A DNA stretch of 64,000 bases, taken from NCBI RefSeq assembly GCF_901709675.1, contig NC_051098.1:12863918-12927917 (forward strand). The letters are read 5' to 3'. This document shows positions 1-14,100 of this stretch, piece by piece (position 1 is the first letter of the stretch; every line of letters begins with the position of its first letter). The notes beneath the pieces are model-generated. The model was not told the DNA's origin and made no database searches. It saw only the letters and a list, made by a program, of their open reading frames with translations. The DNA is from Syngnathus acus. Lineage: Eukaryota; Chordata; Actinopteri; Syngnathiformes; Syngnathidae. The position numbers and the translations under genes were made by a program.

Positions 1-262
1 ATGAAGTCTTTTTTGTCTTGTCAGGATTCATGGCATGTCAAGGAAATTGAGTGGTCGGCAGGTGCGACCAAGTGACGTTCAGCAGGGATCTTGTTTAAGC
101 CCCTTGCACTTTTCCACCAGGATACAAGCATGGAAAAGTTTGACTTTTTGGCACGCCAAGTGATCAATTGGTGTAAAATCACTTAGCAAATATTGGTCTC
201 ACCGAGGGGAAGTTAATTGTGATGCTGGATTTGTTTCATACAGCGCAAACCGGCTTTTTTGT

Positions 263-263
<1 letters not shown>

Positions 264-292
<29 letters not shown>
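264..292. repeat. (GA)n microsatellite
   Basis: About fourteen uninterrupted GA dinucleotides. Confidence 0.95.
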
Positions 293-294
<2 letters not shown>

Positions 295-2125
295 ATTCCT
301 TTCTCACTCCCACTCTCCACCATCAGTGAGGCACGCTGCCACGCACCCCACCCTATCCCCGGTTTCCTTCCTGGGCTTTTTTTAGAGTCCATTGGATGTG
401 TTTTTTTTTTGTTTTTTTTCTCATCCGGCAACAAAGCCGGCCCTTTTTCACTCCACGGACCCACAACGATCGTTTTTGGAGGTGGACTCGCAGCTTCTTC
501 GCCTCACAAGGAAACACACTGGAATCAATCGAGACGAGATTAGACCTGAAGCCCTTAGCTATAACTTTTGCAATTATTTGTTGATTGTAGGCCCTAATTT
601 TTTCAAATAGAAAATAATATGAAAATGATTTGACAAACTCTGGAGCCTAATTATAATTTATTTAATTCATTTTTTTGACTTGTGACCTCTCCAAGATGTA
701 CCAAGCCTCTTGTTTTGGGAGTTAATAAAAATTTACAAAAGCATAATTAAAAGCCATTAAAAACTGTATAATTATAATTTTATATATATTAATATGATAT
801 AAATGAATGTAAAGTGCACTCCCTATCTGAGCATGTCGGCAGACACTTATTCTTGCCATGAATGAATTCCCTTGTTATTTGGGAACTTTAACCGTTGCCA
901 AGTGGGCTCATGTGTTTTGCTCCAAGTCGTCACAGCGAGCGTGCGTGTGCGTGCGTGCGTGCGCGTGGGCGAAGAGGTGAAAACAGCTGGAATCGGCGAA
1001 GCAACACACTCGCCAGCTGAGCTGTGAAATCCGCACAAGCAAGCAAAGTAATCCCCCGTCAGCTCGGATGGGAGGGAAGCTCGTGTCCTTTTAGGAACAC
1101 TAAAGCCAGCTGGGGCGGCTGCGGCTTTTCTTCTGCTCCAAATTCATTAGTTTGAAGCTTCTCAAGCTAATTGAATGGGCTATCGTGCAAAAGATGGCTT
1201 TGTCTACTTCCGAGCGACGGCTCGTGTTTATTGAATACACAGGCGGTGTTGCTTAGGAGAGAGTGTGTTATGGTGAGCGTCTGAATTGGAGAACGCCGTG
1301 TTTGCTTTGACTTGAGGCAAAAGTTTTTTTTCCCCCCCACATTTGTTCACCTGAGAGTGCAGGGACGGCTTGTTAGTTATGTCATTGATAGGAACACTTA
1401 GCCTGTCTTTTATACAAGTCGGTGACGCGCAGTTCGTTAGCTCACACACGTTAACCTTTGCGTGCAGCTTTAGCTCGCGGCCCACATGAAGCGACTTGCT
1501 AGCTCGGCAACACGATGCCTTCGGGCCGTGCGGCGCACATACCAGAAGGTCATGTCGGAGAGCGCACAACTCCAATCGTGACTAACTTATCCTATCAATA
1601 TTATGCTAACGCAAGCCAACATGATTACTTATGTTTATATAAATGACATTTAACGAACTTGATGATTTACATCAATTATGTTATTAGGTAACGGAATCAC
1701 AAGCTGAGTGGCTAACTTCTGTGCCAATTTTTGAGGTCACTGGTGGCTAGAATTAACAAAACACAGAGAGCTTTGGGAAGTTTTTTTGTTTCGGCCATGC
1801 TATAACTCTCCAAATAAGGTCCGAGCGGAACGGCGCTGGTGGAGACAGTCTCGGGACGCACCCTTTGGCGAGGGAAAGTGTTCTTCTTTTTTTTGTTTTT
1901 TTTTCCTCTGCGTGGTCGTGGCGCTGAGGAGGGGCAACAACTGCGGGGGATGCGGGAAATATTTGGCCTCTAAACATTTATCATGTGTCTGACATTTCCC
2001 AGTGGCCAAAAGACAACATCATATGATGCACTCATCATGTACAACATGACACGTACGGTGGCGGGGGAAACACACACATTTTGCTTCCATAGTTACTCAC
2101 ACACTGTCACTGATCTCAGACAGCC

Positions 2126-2156
<31 letters not shown>
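2126..2156. repeat. (GTTA)n microsatellite
   Basis: Seven to eight perfect GTTA tetranucleotides. A short TAGC repeat follows at about 2944-2962. Confidence 0.93.
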
Positions 2157-3597
2157 CTCCTTTGCCCCGTATTTGGTCTATACCGTGTAAGAAAAACAAA
2201 GTCATCTTGTGCGATCATTCTCTAGTCTAAAAGCCGGAGCCGAGTGAATTAGCATTAGCACGACATTAAGCACTTAGCCCCGATTTTCCCGCGGGACGCC
2301 AAATGGATGGCAAAGAGCACTGCGCCGCATTCACACAAACTATCCATATCCTGCTTTGGAGCGTCCTTGCTCGGCTGCCATTAAAGATTTTCTCAGCACA
2401 ACAAAGCTCTCTAAGCAGATACTGGAGTGCTGGTGAGACAATGAAGCTCCTGGTGGAAGTCCACGGGGGCAGGAGAGCGCATGTTGCGCAAACCGGCCAC
2501 GGTTATTGCTGGTCCGGATCGCCACGACAAGCCAAACATGCGGAGACGATGCCCCGACGAGCAGGAAACTGCTTCTGCGTCCTTTCGGACTCGTCTTTGA
2601 AAACAGGAAGGGAATTTTTGTTGTTGTTTTTTGTTCTCCTGCTTCACCGGCCTTTTCCTGTGGCGGGGTCGGGGGCGGCGACTGTGACCGCCGCTTTCTT
2701 GCTGTTGTGCTAGTGAATTGCAGCTGCTGGTACAGCGGCGTCCTTCAACAAAAATCTCGTGGTGAGCTTTAGCGAGCTTTCCAGATGAGAGGTGACAGCG
2801 GCGTCAAGAACGCTCGGCAAGCCTCGCTTGATGCCCAGTGACGCCTTGTCACCGCCAGCGAGTTCTCACTAGCTTGAAGTCGACGTAAAATCAGAAATAC
2901 TATTGATTGGCAATGATCACGAGGTGCTGTAGTTAGCCTGTCAGTTAGCTAGCTAGCTAGCTCGTAAACTTTCATATCACTAGCTAGGTCGTTGATATAA
3001 AAGTTTATTCAATGAGTTGCATCATTGGTTGCCAATCAGTTAATTCATAGTCAGTCTGTTACTTCTTTGATATAAATGTACTTTATATACTAATACTATT
3101 TTTTCATTAGTTGTTGCTAACATTAGCTTTCATGTTTTGGTGCTGGTGTTTCCAAACAAATTTTGCGGCTGTCGCTTCTCAGAGGTCAGAGCAGGAAACT
3201 CCGGGACATGTTAAATGAAATGCTAATTGTAAAATATGATTTTTTTTTATACTCTGGAGACTTTGGGGCAATTTTTTTTTATTGCTCAGTGTAAGAACAA
3301 GAGTCGTATTGATTCTGACTGCTCCCCGATGCGCCCCTCGAGGGACACGACTTCAATTCATTTGTTTGACTCTGAAACAAAGAGTCTTGAACTAATTGGA
3401 ATGTCGCCGTCTAATCTTGCGCGTTGGGATAATTGAGAACTAATATTTGAATGTGTCGAGCTGAATATTTAATGTACCCCCAAAAGATTTGCCTAGGGTA
3501 AATATAATGCACAATTTCTCTTCAAAGCCGCTCTTATCGTGTCTTCTCATTTCCCAGAGGTTGACTCTCTCCCGCCCTTTTTTCCCCCCAATATACT

Positions 3598-3620
3598 GTG
3601 TATATATATATATATATATT
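3598..3620. repeat. (TA)n microsatellite
   Basis: About eleven TA dinucleotides followed by a pyrimidine-rich tract. Confidence 0.9.
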
Positions 3621-4127
3621 CTTTTTTTTTTCTTTTTCCCCCCCTCCACTGCTGCTCATCCTTGTGTCCCGAGGGTGGCTTCCATGAGAGACAAGTGTGT
3701 CAGGAAGTGTGTGGGGAGGCAAAGTGCTGATGAGGCCAGAAGTAGCCCACCGCTGCAGTGCCCTGATTAGCACAAAAGCGCAGCGCGAACCTGCGTGAAC
3801 CCTCTCGACACGTCTCTTTTGTTCTACTCCACATCAAGAACTCCATTTTTTGGGGGGGAGAAGATTATACAAAAATTTCCAGCTATGTAAAATGAGGCTT
3901 AAAAATCATGGCAAATCTTCATATTGTTTTACATGCACAGGGGTGTTTGGCGAGAGGAAGGACAAAAAGTAGAGTTTGGGCGTCCTCGACGTGACCCGAT
4001 TTGACTGAATGTGCCTGGGAGCGGCTTCGCTTCGCTCCCTTTCAATAATTCAAACGTAGCTCACGTTATCAAGGAGCTTTCATTCGACCTCAGGAATTAG
4101 ACACTTTCATATTCATCATAATTATCA

Positions 4128-4222
4128 CAATTATTGATATTATTTATTAATATATTATATATATATATATATATATAATATTAATATATTCATATAATTC
4201 ATTAATATAATTTGATATTTTT
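4128..4222. repeat. AT-rich near-palindrome around (AT)n
   Basis: An alternating (AT)n core at about 4152-4178 is flanked on both sides by TATTAATA-like words that read as inverted copies of each other. This gives a long AT palindrome. Confidence 0.75.
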
Positions 4223-5929
4223 GTGTTGACCAGACACAAAAAAAACCAACATTTTGCCCATAATGCAGGCCAATGATTGTCCTAAACGTTCTTCGATCTT
4301 TCTCTCACCTTGAAAGAAACGCCCGGACGGACGCCACCTGGAGGCTCGGGTGGTGTCACCGGCCCGGAGCCCCTTCCCATCCGCTCAGCGTCAGTCCGGA
4401 CCGCTCGACTTGACACATCAGCTTCGAGGCGGCTTGGAAGCTGCGCAGACAAACGAGGGTTAAACATTTCCACGTAGTATTTCCTGTAAAATTGCGTCCG
4501 TGAGCGTGTCGCCGAGATGAAAAGCTGACGATTTGGTGCGTTTGAGTGTTTTGTGGCAGGACTTGGACTCGACCGTGAACTCCTGGACTTTTAGAGAGAG
4601 CGAGCTCATTAAATGTTCATCAAAAAATCTATTTTCAGATGACTTGCACATCTATCATGAGGATTTGAGGCCAGCACTCGCGAGCCCGATTATCTGACGG
4701 GGTTAGCGGGGGAATTATGAGGAATATTTTCATATTCAACTCGGGAAAATAATCAATGACCACTGTAAAAGGATCACTTTTGCGTATTTGTCTATTTTAT
4801 GATGTATCAATAGAGTGAGCTGTATTCTAAAAATTACAGACAAATTACAGAATGTAAATGTTGAAATTTAGTCTATATTTCCACAAAATGAATACTGGTC
4901 AGAGTAACTCCAAATGTCTTTTTTTCTAGATGAAAAATAGATCCGTGTGATGAAGACTGTAACGTCTAACGACCCAGGCTAGACTTTGCTTCTCCCCCCG
5001 CAAGTTCCCTCTTGCCAACCTTGACACAGATTCCTATGAAAATGCAAAGTGCTTTAAACGTTTCAGTTAGGTTCGTGATCCACGTTTTCTGAAGCACTGT
5101 TGAAATGCTTTTGTTGTGCTTTCCCATCGCTTTCAGCTCAGTGCGTCACTCGCATGACCAGTTTTTAGAAATTCACGCCATCGCGCATATATTGAATGTA
5201 ACTAATTAATTGAGGGACGCATATCGTGACTTTCGGGACACAGTGTCGACTATTAGGTTGCTGTATTTCCACGAGGAGGGTGTATTCAAGTGAGCCACGA
5301 AGCTCCCGTTTCATGCCTAATCTCAACACTTGCGAGTCAGTTATTTTTGATGGCTACGGGGAGGAAGACGATAGATAGTGTCGGCGCACCGCGGGAGGCA
5401 CAACGGGGGCTTCTGTCTGCCTCGCTCATTTGCATACATTAAAAGCTTCCTTCTCCTCCGTGCGTCGTTACATCCTTCTTCCTCGACTCGTTTACAGCCG
5501 TGGCACTAATCACACCCAAAAGTGGAAGCTTCATATTTCCTGCTATGATATACCGTGTTTGTTGCCATAGCAACACAGTAACAGCAGCGCTCCCGGGACT
5601 CAGCGGGCCAAATTGCAGTGCGAAAGTGTTTACCCAGTGGCGCTATCATGTAGATAAATGTTTTCTGATCAAGTAAAAGACCCTCGCGCTGCTCATGTGT
5701 TGGGAGACATTCCCGCCAGCTGGCACACGTTACGCGGAGATGACTCACGGCCCCGGGGGGCTTCTGGAGCCCGCGCTTTTGTTTGCATCCTTAACAGCTA
5801 CATCCGCACAATTTAATCAAGGTGAAGATGTCGGCGCGTGACGCTCGAGCCTCTTCTACTGATGCTGTATGTGAAACGGGCTATGAACGAATCAGTTGAG
5901 GTGAAAGTGTTTCCTTTTGTGTTTTACAG

Positions 5930-8900
5930 CTTCAAGGGTCTTTACGGCGGAAGCTGGAGGGACACGCCCCGAAGCACAACTCTTGCGGTTTCTCCTCCGG
6001 GTCCGACTTCAAGCGAGTGCGGCTGGAGGCCGGCCGCGGTCTGGGGCAACCGTGCAACCGTGACATAAGCCACGCCCACTCCCTGCATACGCTTTCAGCC
6101 CACGGGAAAAACTACGTGATGCCGGAGGTGTTCAATGCCACCCTGAAGGAGATGAAGAAGGAACCGGTCGAGTCTCAGTCGTCGTGCGGCCGCTCTCGAG
6201 CCGACGCCGTCTTCGATTTCAAGGACGAGGGCGGCGGTCAGATTGACCCGGAGCTGCAGGACCTTTTTGACGAGCTGACCAAGTCGGTGCCGCCCCTCAA
6301 CGACCTGGACTTGGAGAAGATGCTGAAGCAGGACGACGCCTTCAGTCTGGACCTGGGCCGCCCCGGCTCGGCGGGCTTGTGCTCCCCTGCGGAGAGGCCC
6401 ATCAAGATGGAGCGCTCGCCCGATTACGCTCCGGTCCACGCCGGCTCGCCGCAGCTGCGACCGGCCTCGGCGGGTCCCTCGTTGGCGCTGACCCCACCCT
6501 CGGGCTCCCAGGCGGGTCCGCCGAGGTCCCTGCCCTGCTGGCCGGAGATCTCCCACGCGGAGCAGCTGAAGCAGATGGCGGCCAACCAGCACCAGCCCGG
6601 CTCGCTTCTCCACCACCACTACCAGCAGCATCACCAGGCGCCGCCCGCAGGTCTGGCCACTTGGGGCCCCGCCTTCCAGGACAAGGCGGCGACACGGCCG
6701 AGACTCCCCCAGCAGAGCAAGGGTGTCAACAACTGCCTCTTCAAGCCCAACGGCGTCCACCACGTGGACATGAAGCCGCACGCCAGCAAGCCCACGCTGC
6801 ACTTCAGCCCCAAGGTGGCAGCGGCACTGCCGCCGCCGCCCTCCTCGGGGCACCTGATGCCAATGATGGCGGGCAACAAGACCGCCAAGCATCCACAGCA
6901 GCTTTCATCTCCAGATAGCCAGAACCACACCAATCCGCCTCTTCATTTCCAGAATCAGCAGATGTCGTCGTCGCCGTCTCTCCTGCTCGGTGGGGCTCTG
7001 CCCTTCAAACTGGGCCAACATCCCCAGGTTAGGGCGCCGTTCATAAATCGAGCAACCATCCAGTGGTCATTGCTGACAATTACGAAACAGTCCAATACAG
7101 TCATGAATTGCTCATATTTGTGAAGCTATACAGAATATAGAACCGCATATGAAATTGCAATCCTAGTGGTGGGAGAAGTTTCTATTCAGCCACACATCCA
7201 CTGTCCCGTTGTATTATTCATGCCTCACGTGTCAGGAGGAGTCGTCCTCTCCAGGAAAAAGCGCGCTGGAACCGGAGGGCGGGCTTGTCATTACTCGCAT
7301 GCTGTGAAGGACGAGAGTCCGCCAGGATGTGTAAATCAAGACCATGGTGTTGTCAAAACAAGCCCATAGATAGCGAGCCAAATAGATGAGGTTGAAATTA
7401 ACAGTGGGGCTGATGATCCCAAAACACTTTAATATTTTATCAAATTGGACATGTAAATAATTTTTTTGATTTTTTTATTATTCATTATAATTATCATCAA
7501 CATTCATTTATTTAATTATTTAAGTTAAATTTATTTTTAGTTACTTACATTATTTATTTATTTATTTATTTATTTTGCTAGTGTGCATGACAGCAGTAGG
7601 GGTGTAACGATTCATCGATACACATCGATTAATCGATATAATGCTCTACGATTTGTTGGTATCGATGCTAAACGTAAACATCGATCTATATCGCCCGTTT
7701 TTGACCTCGGACATTAGACACAACTTTATTTTGAAATCCAGTTTATTGTTGCTTGCTTCCTCTTTCCGGGAGCAGTGCGCGGCGTGTTGAGTTGTGAGCA
7801 GAGCAGGCACGTGAAAGGGGAGGCGACAACTACGCGGCTCCTGGGCTGGTGCTATGGCTAGTGTCCAAGAAGACGAGGAAATTCGCTCCCCTTTGGGCTT
7901 CAAGTCATTCGTTTGGAAGCACTTTGTAATTTCCTAAATAAAGAGTTTGCAGTACGTTGTTGATTTTGCGTATGAATTGTTATAAATCAGGATATTGTTC
8001 TATATCGATCGTAGAGCACTATATCGTGATGTATCGTGAATGAATCACAGCAGGCTTTAAGATATCGGCGAATATCGTATCGTGTTCTTTGTATCGATAC
8101 GATATCGTATCGTTACAAAACCCGTGATTTACACCCCTAGTTTGTAACCCTAACCTTGATTTAAAACCCTAGTCGGAAACCCTAACCCTAGCTTGAAACC
8201 CTAATTAGCAATGGCAAAACTCCTTGGAAACCCTGGTCGGAAACCCTAACCCTAGTTTTGAAAGCCTAGTTAGAAACCCTAATCTTAGAAACCCTAAAAG
8301 TAGTTTGAAACCCTCGTTGGAAACCCTAACAGCTTTAAAACCTAGTTTGTAACCCTAAGCTTGGTTTAAAACCCTAGTCGGAAACCCTACCCCTTGTTTG
8401 AAACTTTAATTAGCGATGGGAAAACTCCTTGGAAACCCTGGTCGGAAACCCTAACCCTAGTTTTGAAAGCCTAGTTAGAAACCCTGATCTTAGAAACCAT
8501 AAAAGTAGTTTGAAACCCTCGTTGGAAACCCTAACCCTAGCATTAAAACCTAGTTTGTAACCCTAACCTTTGTTTAAAACCCTAGTCGGAAACCCTAACC
8601 CTAGTTTGAAACCCTAAATAGCAATGGCAAAACTCCTTGGAAACCCTGGTCGGAAACCCTAACCCTCGTTTTGAAAGCCTAGTTAGAAATCCTAATCTTA
8701 GAAACCCTAAAAGTAGTTTGAAACCCTCGTTGGAAACCCTAACCCTAGCTTTAAAACCTAGTTTGAAACCCTAACCTTGGTTTAAAACCCTAGTCGGAAA
8801 CCCTACCCCTTGTTTGAAACTTTAATTAGCGATGGCAAAACTCCTTGGAAACCCTGGTCGGAAACCCTAACCCTAGTTTTGAAAGCCTAGTTAGAAACCC

Positions 8901-11127
8901 TGATCTTAGAAACCATAAAAGTAGTTTGAAACCCTCGTTGGAAACCCTAACCCTAGCATTAAAACCTAGTTTGTAACCCTAACCTTTGTTTAAAACCCTA
9001 GTCGGAAACCCTAACCCTAGTTTGAAACCCTAAATAGCAATGGCAAAACTCCTTGGAAACCCTGGTCGGAAACCCTAACCCTCGTTTTGAAAGCCTAGTT
9101 AGAAATCCTAATCTTAGAAACCCTAAAAGTAGTTTGAAACCCTCGTTGGAAACCCTAACCCTAGCTTTAAAACCTAGTTTGAAACCCTAACCTTGGTTTA
9201 AAACCCTAGTCGGAAACCCTGAGCCTAGTTTGAAACCCTAATTAGCGATGGCAAAACTCCTTGGAAACCCTAGTCGGAAACCCTAACCCTAGTTTTGAAA
9301 GCCTAGTTAGAAACCCTAACCCTAACCCTAACTCTAGTTTTGAAAGCCTAGTTAGTAACCCTAACCCGAACTCTAACCCTAACCCTAGTTTTGAAAGCCT
9401 AGTTAGAAACCCTAACCCCAACCCTAATCCTAACCCTAACCCTAATTTTGGAAACCCTAGTCGAAAACCCTAACCCTAGTTTTGAAAGCCTAGTTAGAAA
9501 CCCCAATCTTAGAAACCCTAAAAGTAGTTTGAAACCCTCGTTGGAAACCCTAACCCTAGCTTTAAAACCTAGTTTGAAACCCTAACTTTGGTTTAAAACC
9601 CTAGTCGGAAACCCTGAGCCTAGTTTGAAACCCTAATTAGCGATGGCAAAACTCCTTGGAAACCCTAGTCGGAAACCCTAACCCTAGTTTTGAAAGCCTA
9701 GTTAGAAACCCTAACCCTAACTCTAGTTTTGAAAGCCTAGTTAGTAACCCTAACCCTAACTCTAACCCTAACCTTAACTCTAACTCTAACCCTAACTCTA
9801 AGTCTAAGTCTAACCCTAACCCTAGTTTTGAAAGCCTAGTTAGAAACCCTAACCCCAACCCTAATCCTAACCCTAACCCTAACTTTGGAAACCCTAGTCG
9901 AAAACCCTAACCCTAGTTTTGAAAGCCTAGTTAGAAACCCTAATCTTAGAAACCCTAAAAGTAGTTTGAAAGCCTCGTTGGAAACCTTAAGCCTACCTTT
10001 AAAACCTAGTTTGTAACCCTAACCTTGGTTTAAAACCCTAGTCGGAAACCCTAACCCTAGTTTGAAACCCTAATTAGCAATGGCAAAACTCCTTGGAAAC
10101 CCTGGTCGGAAACCCTAACCCTAGTTTTGAAAGCCTAGTTAGAAACCCTATTCTTAGAAACCCTAAAAGTAGTTTGAAACTAGGGGTGTAACGATTCATC
10201 GATACACATCGATTAATCGATATAATGCTCTACGATTTGTTGGCATCGATGCTAAACGTAAACATCGATCTATATCGCCCGTTTTTGACCTCGGACATTA
10301 GCCGCGACTTTATTTTGAAATCCAGTTCATTGTTGATTGCTTCCTCTTTCCGGGAGCAGTGCGCGGTGTGTTGTGTTGTGAGCAGAGCAGGCACGTGAAA
10401 GGGGAGCCGACAACTACGCGGCTCCTGGGCTGGTGCTATGGCTAGTGTCTGTCCAAGAAGACGAGGAAATTCGCTCCCCTTTGGGCTTCAAGTCATTCGT
10501 TTGGAAGCACTTTGTAATTTCCTAAATAAAGAGTTTGCAGTACCTTGTTGATTTTGCGTATGAATTGTTATAAATCAGGATATTGTTCTATATCGATCGT
10601 AGAGCTCTATATCGTGATGTATCGTGAATGAATCACAGCAGGCTTTATGATATCGGCAAATATCGTATCGTGGCTCTTTGTATCGATATATCGTATCGTT
10701 ACAAAACCCGCGATTTACACCCCTACTGAGCAGTAAAAAAAAAAAAAAAAATGTCAAGACTCTCCAGATTGTCTACTAGCAACCCGTGCTAAACTTGGCT
10801 CTTGATCTCCATCTAGGTTTGTTTTGACAAAAGACCTACTGTAGCGTATATTTCTCAGACCTGGCACGTTTGCCGCCCCCCCCCTCCCCGAATATCTGTT
10901 CTCCCCTCACAGTGCTTTTTGACGCTGACGCAGTTTGCCAGCGCACGGTACATTAACATGCAAGACTTCTCATTTGTGGGCGCCGACTGGCTGTCAGGCC
11001 GCTGATATGCGCAGCAGGATTTGCTAATTGGAGGTTGTTGGCTGCGAGGGACAAGTGGTGGAAAATGACAGTAATCTGCTTAGCCTGCTGCCCGAGGTTG
11101 AATCGCTAATTTATGATGATGTGTGTG

Positions 11128-11182
<55 letters not shown>

Positions 11183-14100
11183 CACACACACACACATCCC
11201 AGCTTACAGTATCTGTTGCTGCGTTTGTGTGAACTCAATACAAACACCGTGATTACAAAGAAAACAAACGGTACGACTGAGTTTAAAATGACCGTTTGTC
11301 TATTTGTGCCGGCGACCAGTCCACAGTGTACCGGACTCAGTCAGCTGTGAGCCATCTGAACTTTGACCTTAGTGAGAACAAACGAGTCGAAAAAGATTTG
11401 AACAGGCACTTGCATTGGACGTCATGACGGGTACCTAATGAAGTGTCCCGTGAGGGTATTCTGGCAGCGAGAAAAGAAGACGTCCGCCATACAATGTTTT
11501 GTTTAGCAATTTAGCTCTCCAAAGGAATAATCGGGCCAGCGATTGTCTTGAGTAGCCAGCATGTGCTGGGTTAAAAAGTCCGGCTAATGAGGAGAGAGAC
11601 GTTGCTTCCCACACTATAGTGAATTAGTAATGCGACAGACACCAAGGTCCTGAAAGAGATCCCCCCCCCCGCCTCCCTTTTCCCCAACAGCACAAATGAT
11701 TCTTCCCACCAAGCCAGTCGTGAACCCCCGCTGCTGTATTTTTTATTTTTTTTCCTCCCACATTTCATAGTGAACTGCGTGAAAATGGTGTTTGAGAAAG
11801 TGGAGCAGGGCACAGCAGCGCAACAAAGGCAAGCAGAAGGAGATGATGAGTAACGCTTTGGGAATGTCAGAGCCAACGTACTGTACTGTACAGTCACGTT
11901 AGAAGCACAACATGCTGGCTTGAACTCTTCCCACACTTGTTGCAACACACCACAATTTAATTCATCTTAGTCCTTTAAAAACAGTAAACTGCAAAGGATT
12001 CGTTATTGAAATAACGATCGCCCTAACGAGGCCTTGATTAGCATCAACGGCTTGGCTTTAAAACCCTTTCAGCAATTGAAATTTAGACTCGTGGTGGAGA
12101 CAGACAATACTTCATTATGAAAAGAATATGTTCTTTATCCTCTGCACTGAAGGGGCTTTTGAGTAGATTATACTGCCCCCTGCTGGCAAAGGTGGAGACA
12201 CCTAAATGAGCAGCACAATGAAGCATGAAATGATTCTCACTTGACAGTTTGTGTCAGTGTGACATCAGTTCCAACAACGATATTTGATCTTATGTATCCT
12301 GACCCTGTGAATAAACTTGCGGCTTGTTAGCAGCGGATTCTAGGGGCCCTGTTTGGGGGCGAGTGCGTGAAGGCAGCGCTTGTTTCCTGGGAAAGCGAGT
12401 TGCGGCCAAGCGCAGATGCCGAGGCGCTCCCTGGGGACGGCGACTGAGCAAGTGCAGTGTGAGAGCGGGCAAGGGGGTCCTCCCAGCGCAGTCCGCCATT
12501 GCTGTCGGCCGCCTGCGCCTACCCGCCGGGCTCCCCCGCTCATGCCGCATCTGGTTTGCATTTGTGATGAGAAAGAGAGGAAAAAAATCGAGAAAGGAGG
12601 TGTGTGTTTTGGGGGGGAGCTTCATGACACATTGGGATTACACGCTTGTACAAACCAAAGTGGGCTCAACCAAGGTGGAGCAAGCTCACTCGTGGGTCAC
12701 ATCAATGTGCAATGTCGACTGTTCCACCCCATGTGGAAAACTATAGTTGACCTTATACAGTTCCCTGAGGAACTCCACTGAAATGTATCAGACATTTATT
12801 TATGTCGGATTGGCATCCCGTGTGCTTTTCATCAGTGTGATGGTGTCACTTGTTCCTGTTGATGCCAGACAGCTGCAGTAGCAATAAAAGCTCAATAAAA
12901 AGCATTCTGGCGCTGGCACATTTTTCCTGCTGTCTCAGGATTTTTAGCCCTTTTTTCGTTGATGAAAAGAGAAGCAAGCCTCTGTATTTTATCTGCATAG
13001 GGGAGTTGTCTCAATTACAATGTGCAAGGCAGAGCAAGACATTTGTTGTACGTTGTCTTCCTCTAGTGGCCACAACTTGAAGGTGCAGGCAATTTTTCTA
13101 GGTGAAACTCTTCCCCCAAATTTGGCCTTGTGTTTGAAAGAAAAAACACAATAATACAACTGTTGTCCTTTAAAACACAACACACTAATTCAGAACAGCT
13201 ACATTTCCCAGCCTAATGTATCTGTGAGTTAACGGTATGTCATGTGCGTTTATGTGACGTCAGGGTGTCCCGTCTGGACCGAGGTTGGCCACTAACGGAA
13301 ACGTGGGCCAGCCGCGCCCCCCGCTTCCCCCCCACCCGCTGAGAGGTCCTACCAAATCTCCGGCCATGCACAGACAACTTTCCCAACAACCTCTCAAAGC
13401 CGTAAGCATCTCACTTTTTTCAAATGAGTTGATTTATTTATTTTGATTCACTCGACTTGAGTATCAAACTCGAAAGAAAATCAAAAAATGTCTTTCCAGG
13501 AGAAAGACAACTCACCAGATCAGTTCAGCCGTCACCTCACCAGGCCGCCTCCGGATTACAAAAGAACCGTGGTGAGCGGGAATATCTTTCAAGGTAAGTT
13601 TTGTTTCTCATGTCACACAAAAAAGAATGACTACAGCATAGAAGAATGATCTGTTCTAGAGAGTTTAGTGCCATCTTGTGGCACGTACATAGAATTACAA
13701 GTCCCTATTTCATTTCCATCAAGTACAACCATATTCTCTTTTTGTTGGAAAAATGCAACTTTGTTTCTCCCCTTCCACCATTTGCTTTTTTGAAAAATAT
13801 TTTTTTGTCACTGTAATATATTAATAAGCATCAATTATGTGTGTATTTCTCTTTTCTGCTCAGGTGCAAATCCATCCCAGTCTTCCAGCATTGTCCCAGA
13901 GAAGGACCTTCATTCCATATCGTGCTCGTCAGACCACCGCTTCGACCGTCAGCCGCCGTCGTGCATCGGACAATTCCCTACTACCGGCCGAATGGCTGTG
14001 AACCAAAATGCGGTGCGATTCCTGGGCCCCAACACGCAAGGGAACTCCTTCGGGATGAGTAACGGAGTAGGCGGGCCACACCCGAGGCCCACTCTCGACT

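Larger units (their letters stand above)
1..5929 (+). other. MAML2 intron 1 (3' part), no coding content seen
   Basis: This stretch upstream of MAML2 exon 2 ends in a pyrimidine-rich acceptor (ttttgtgttttacag, ending at 5929). I see no exon or known RNA in it. It holds simple repeats, given separately, and several short GC-rich patches. None of its short ORFs resembles the basic first exon of a Mastermind protein, so that exon probably lies further upstream. Confidence 0.7.
7028..13263 (+). other. MAML2 intron 2 (repeat-rich)
   Basis: Intron bounded by GT at 7028 and AG at 13263. Its centre (7597-10725) is a composite of two hAT-like copies and a telomere-like satellite. Other contents are a (TTTA)n run at about 7552-7576, an A tract at 10736-10751 and a CA microsatellite. 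A GC-rich patch at 12310-12560 has overlapping ORFs on both strands, but none resembles a known protein. I see no additional exon. Confidence 0.75.

Noticed and set aside
1-5929. MAML2 exon 1 inside the window
   Set aside because: No ORF or spliceable segment resembles the basic Notch-binding domain; it most likely lies upstream.
6095-6892. 265-codon antisense ORF opposite MAML2 exon 2
   Set aside because: A shadow of the GC-rich MAML2 exon in the opposite strand; Arg/Val/Leu-rich with no motif.
9261-9910. Asn-Pro repeat ORFs (SFESLVRNPNPN...) in the satellite
   Set aside because: Direct translation of AACCCTAACCCTAG repeats; not a gene.
12324-12781. Overlapping ORFs in a GC-rich patch of MAML2 intron 2
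   Set aside because: Open on both strands and in several frames, with no family resemblance; GC content explains the lack of stops.
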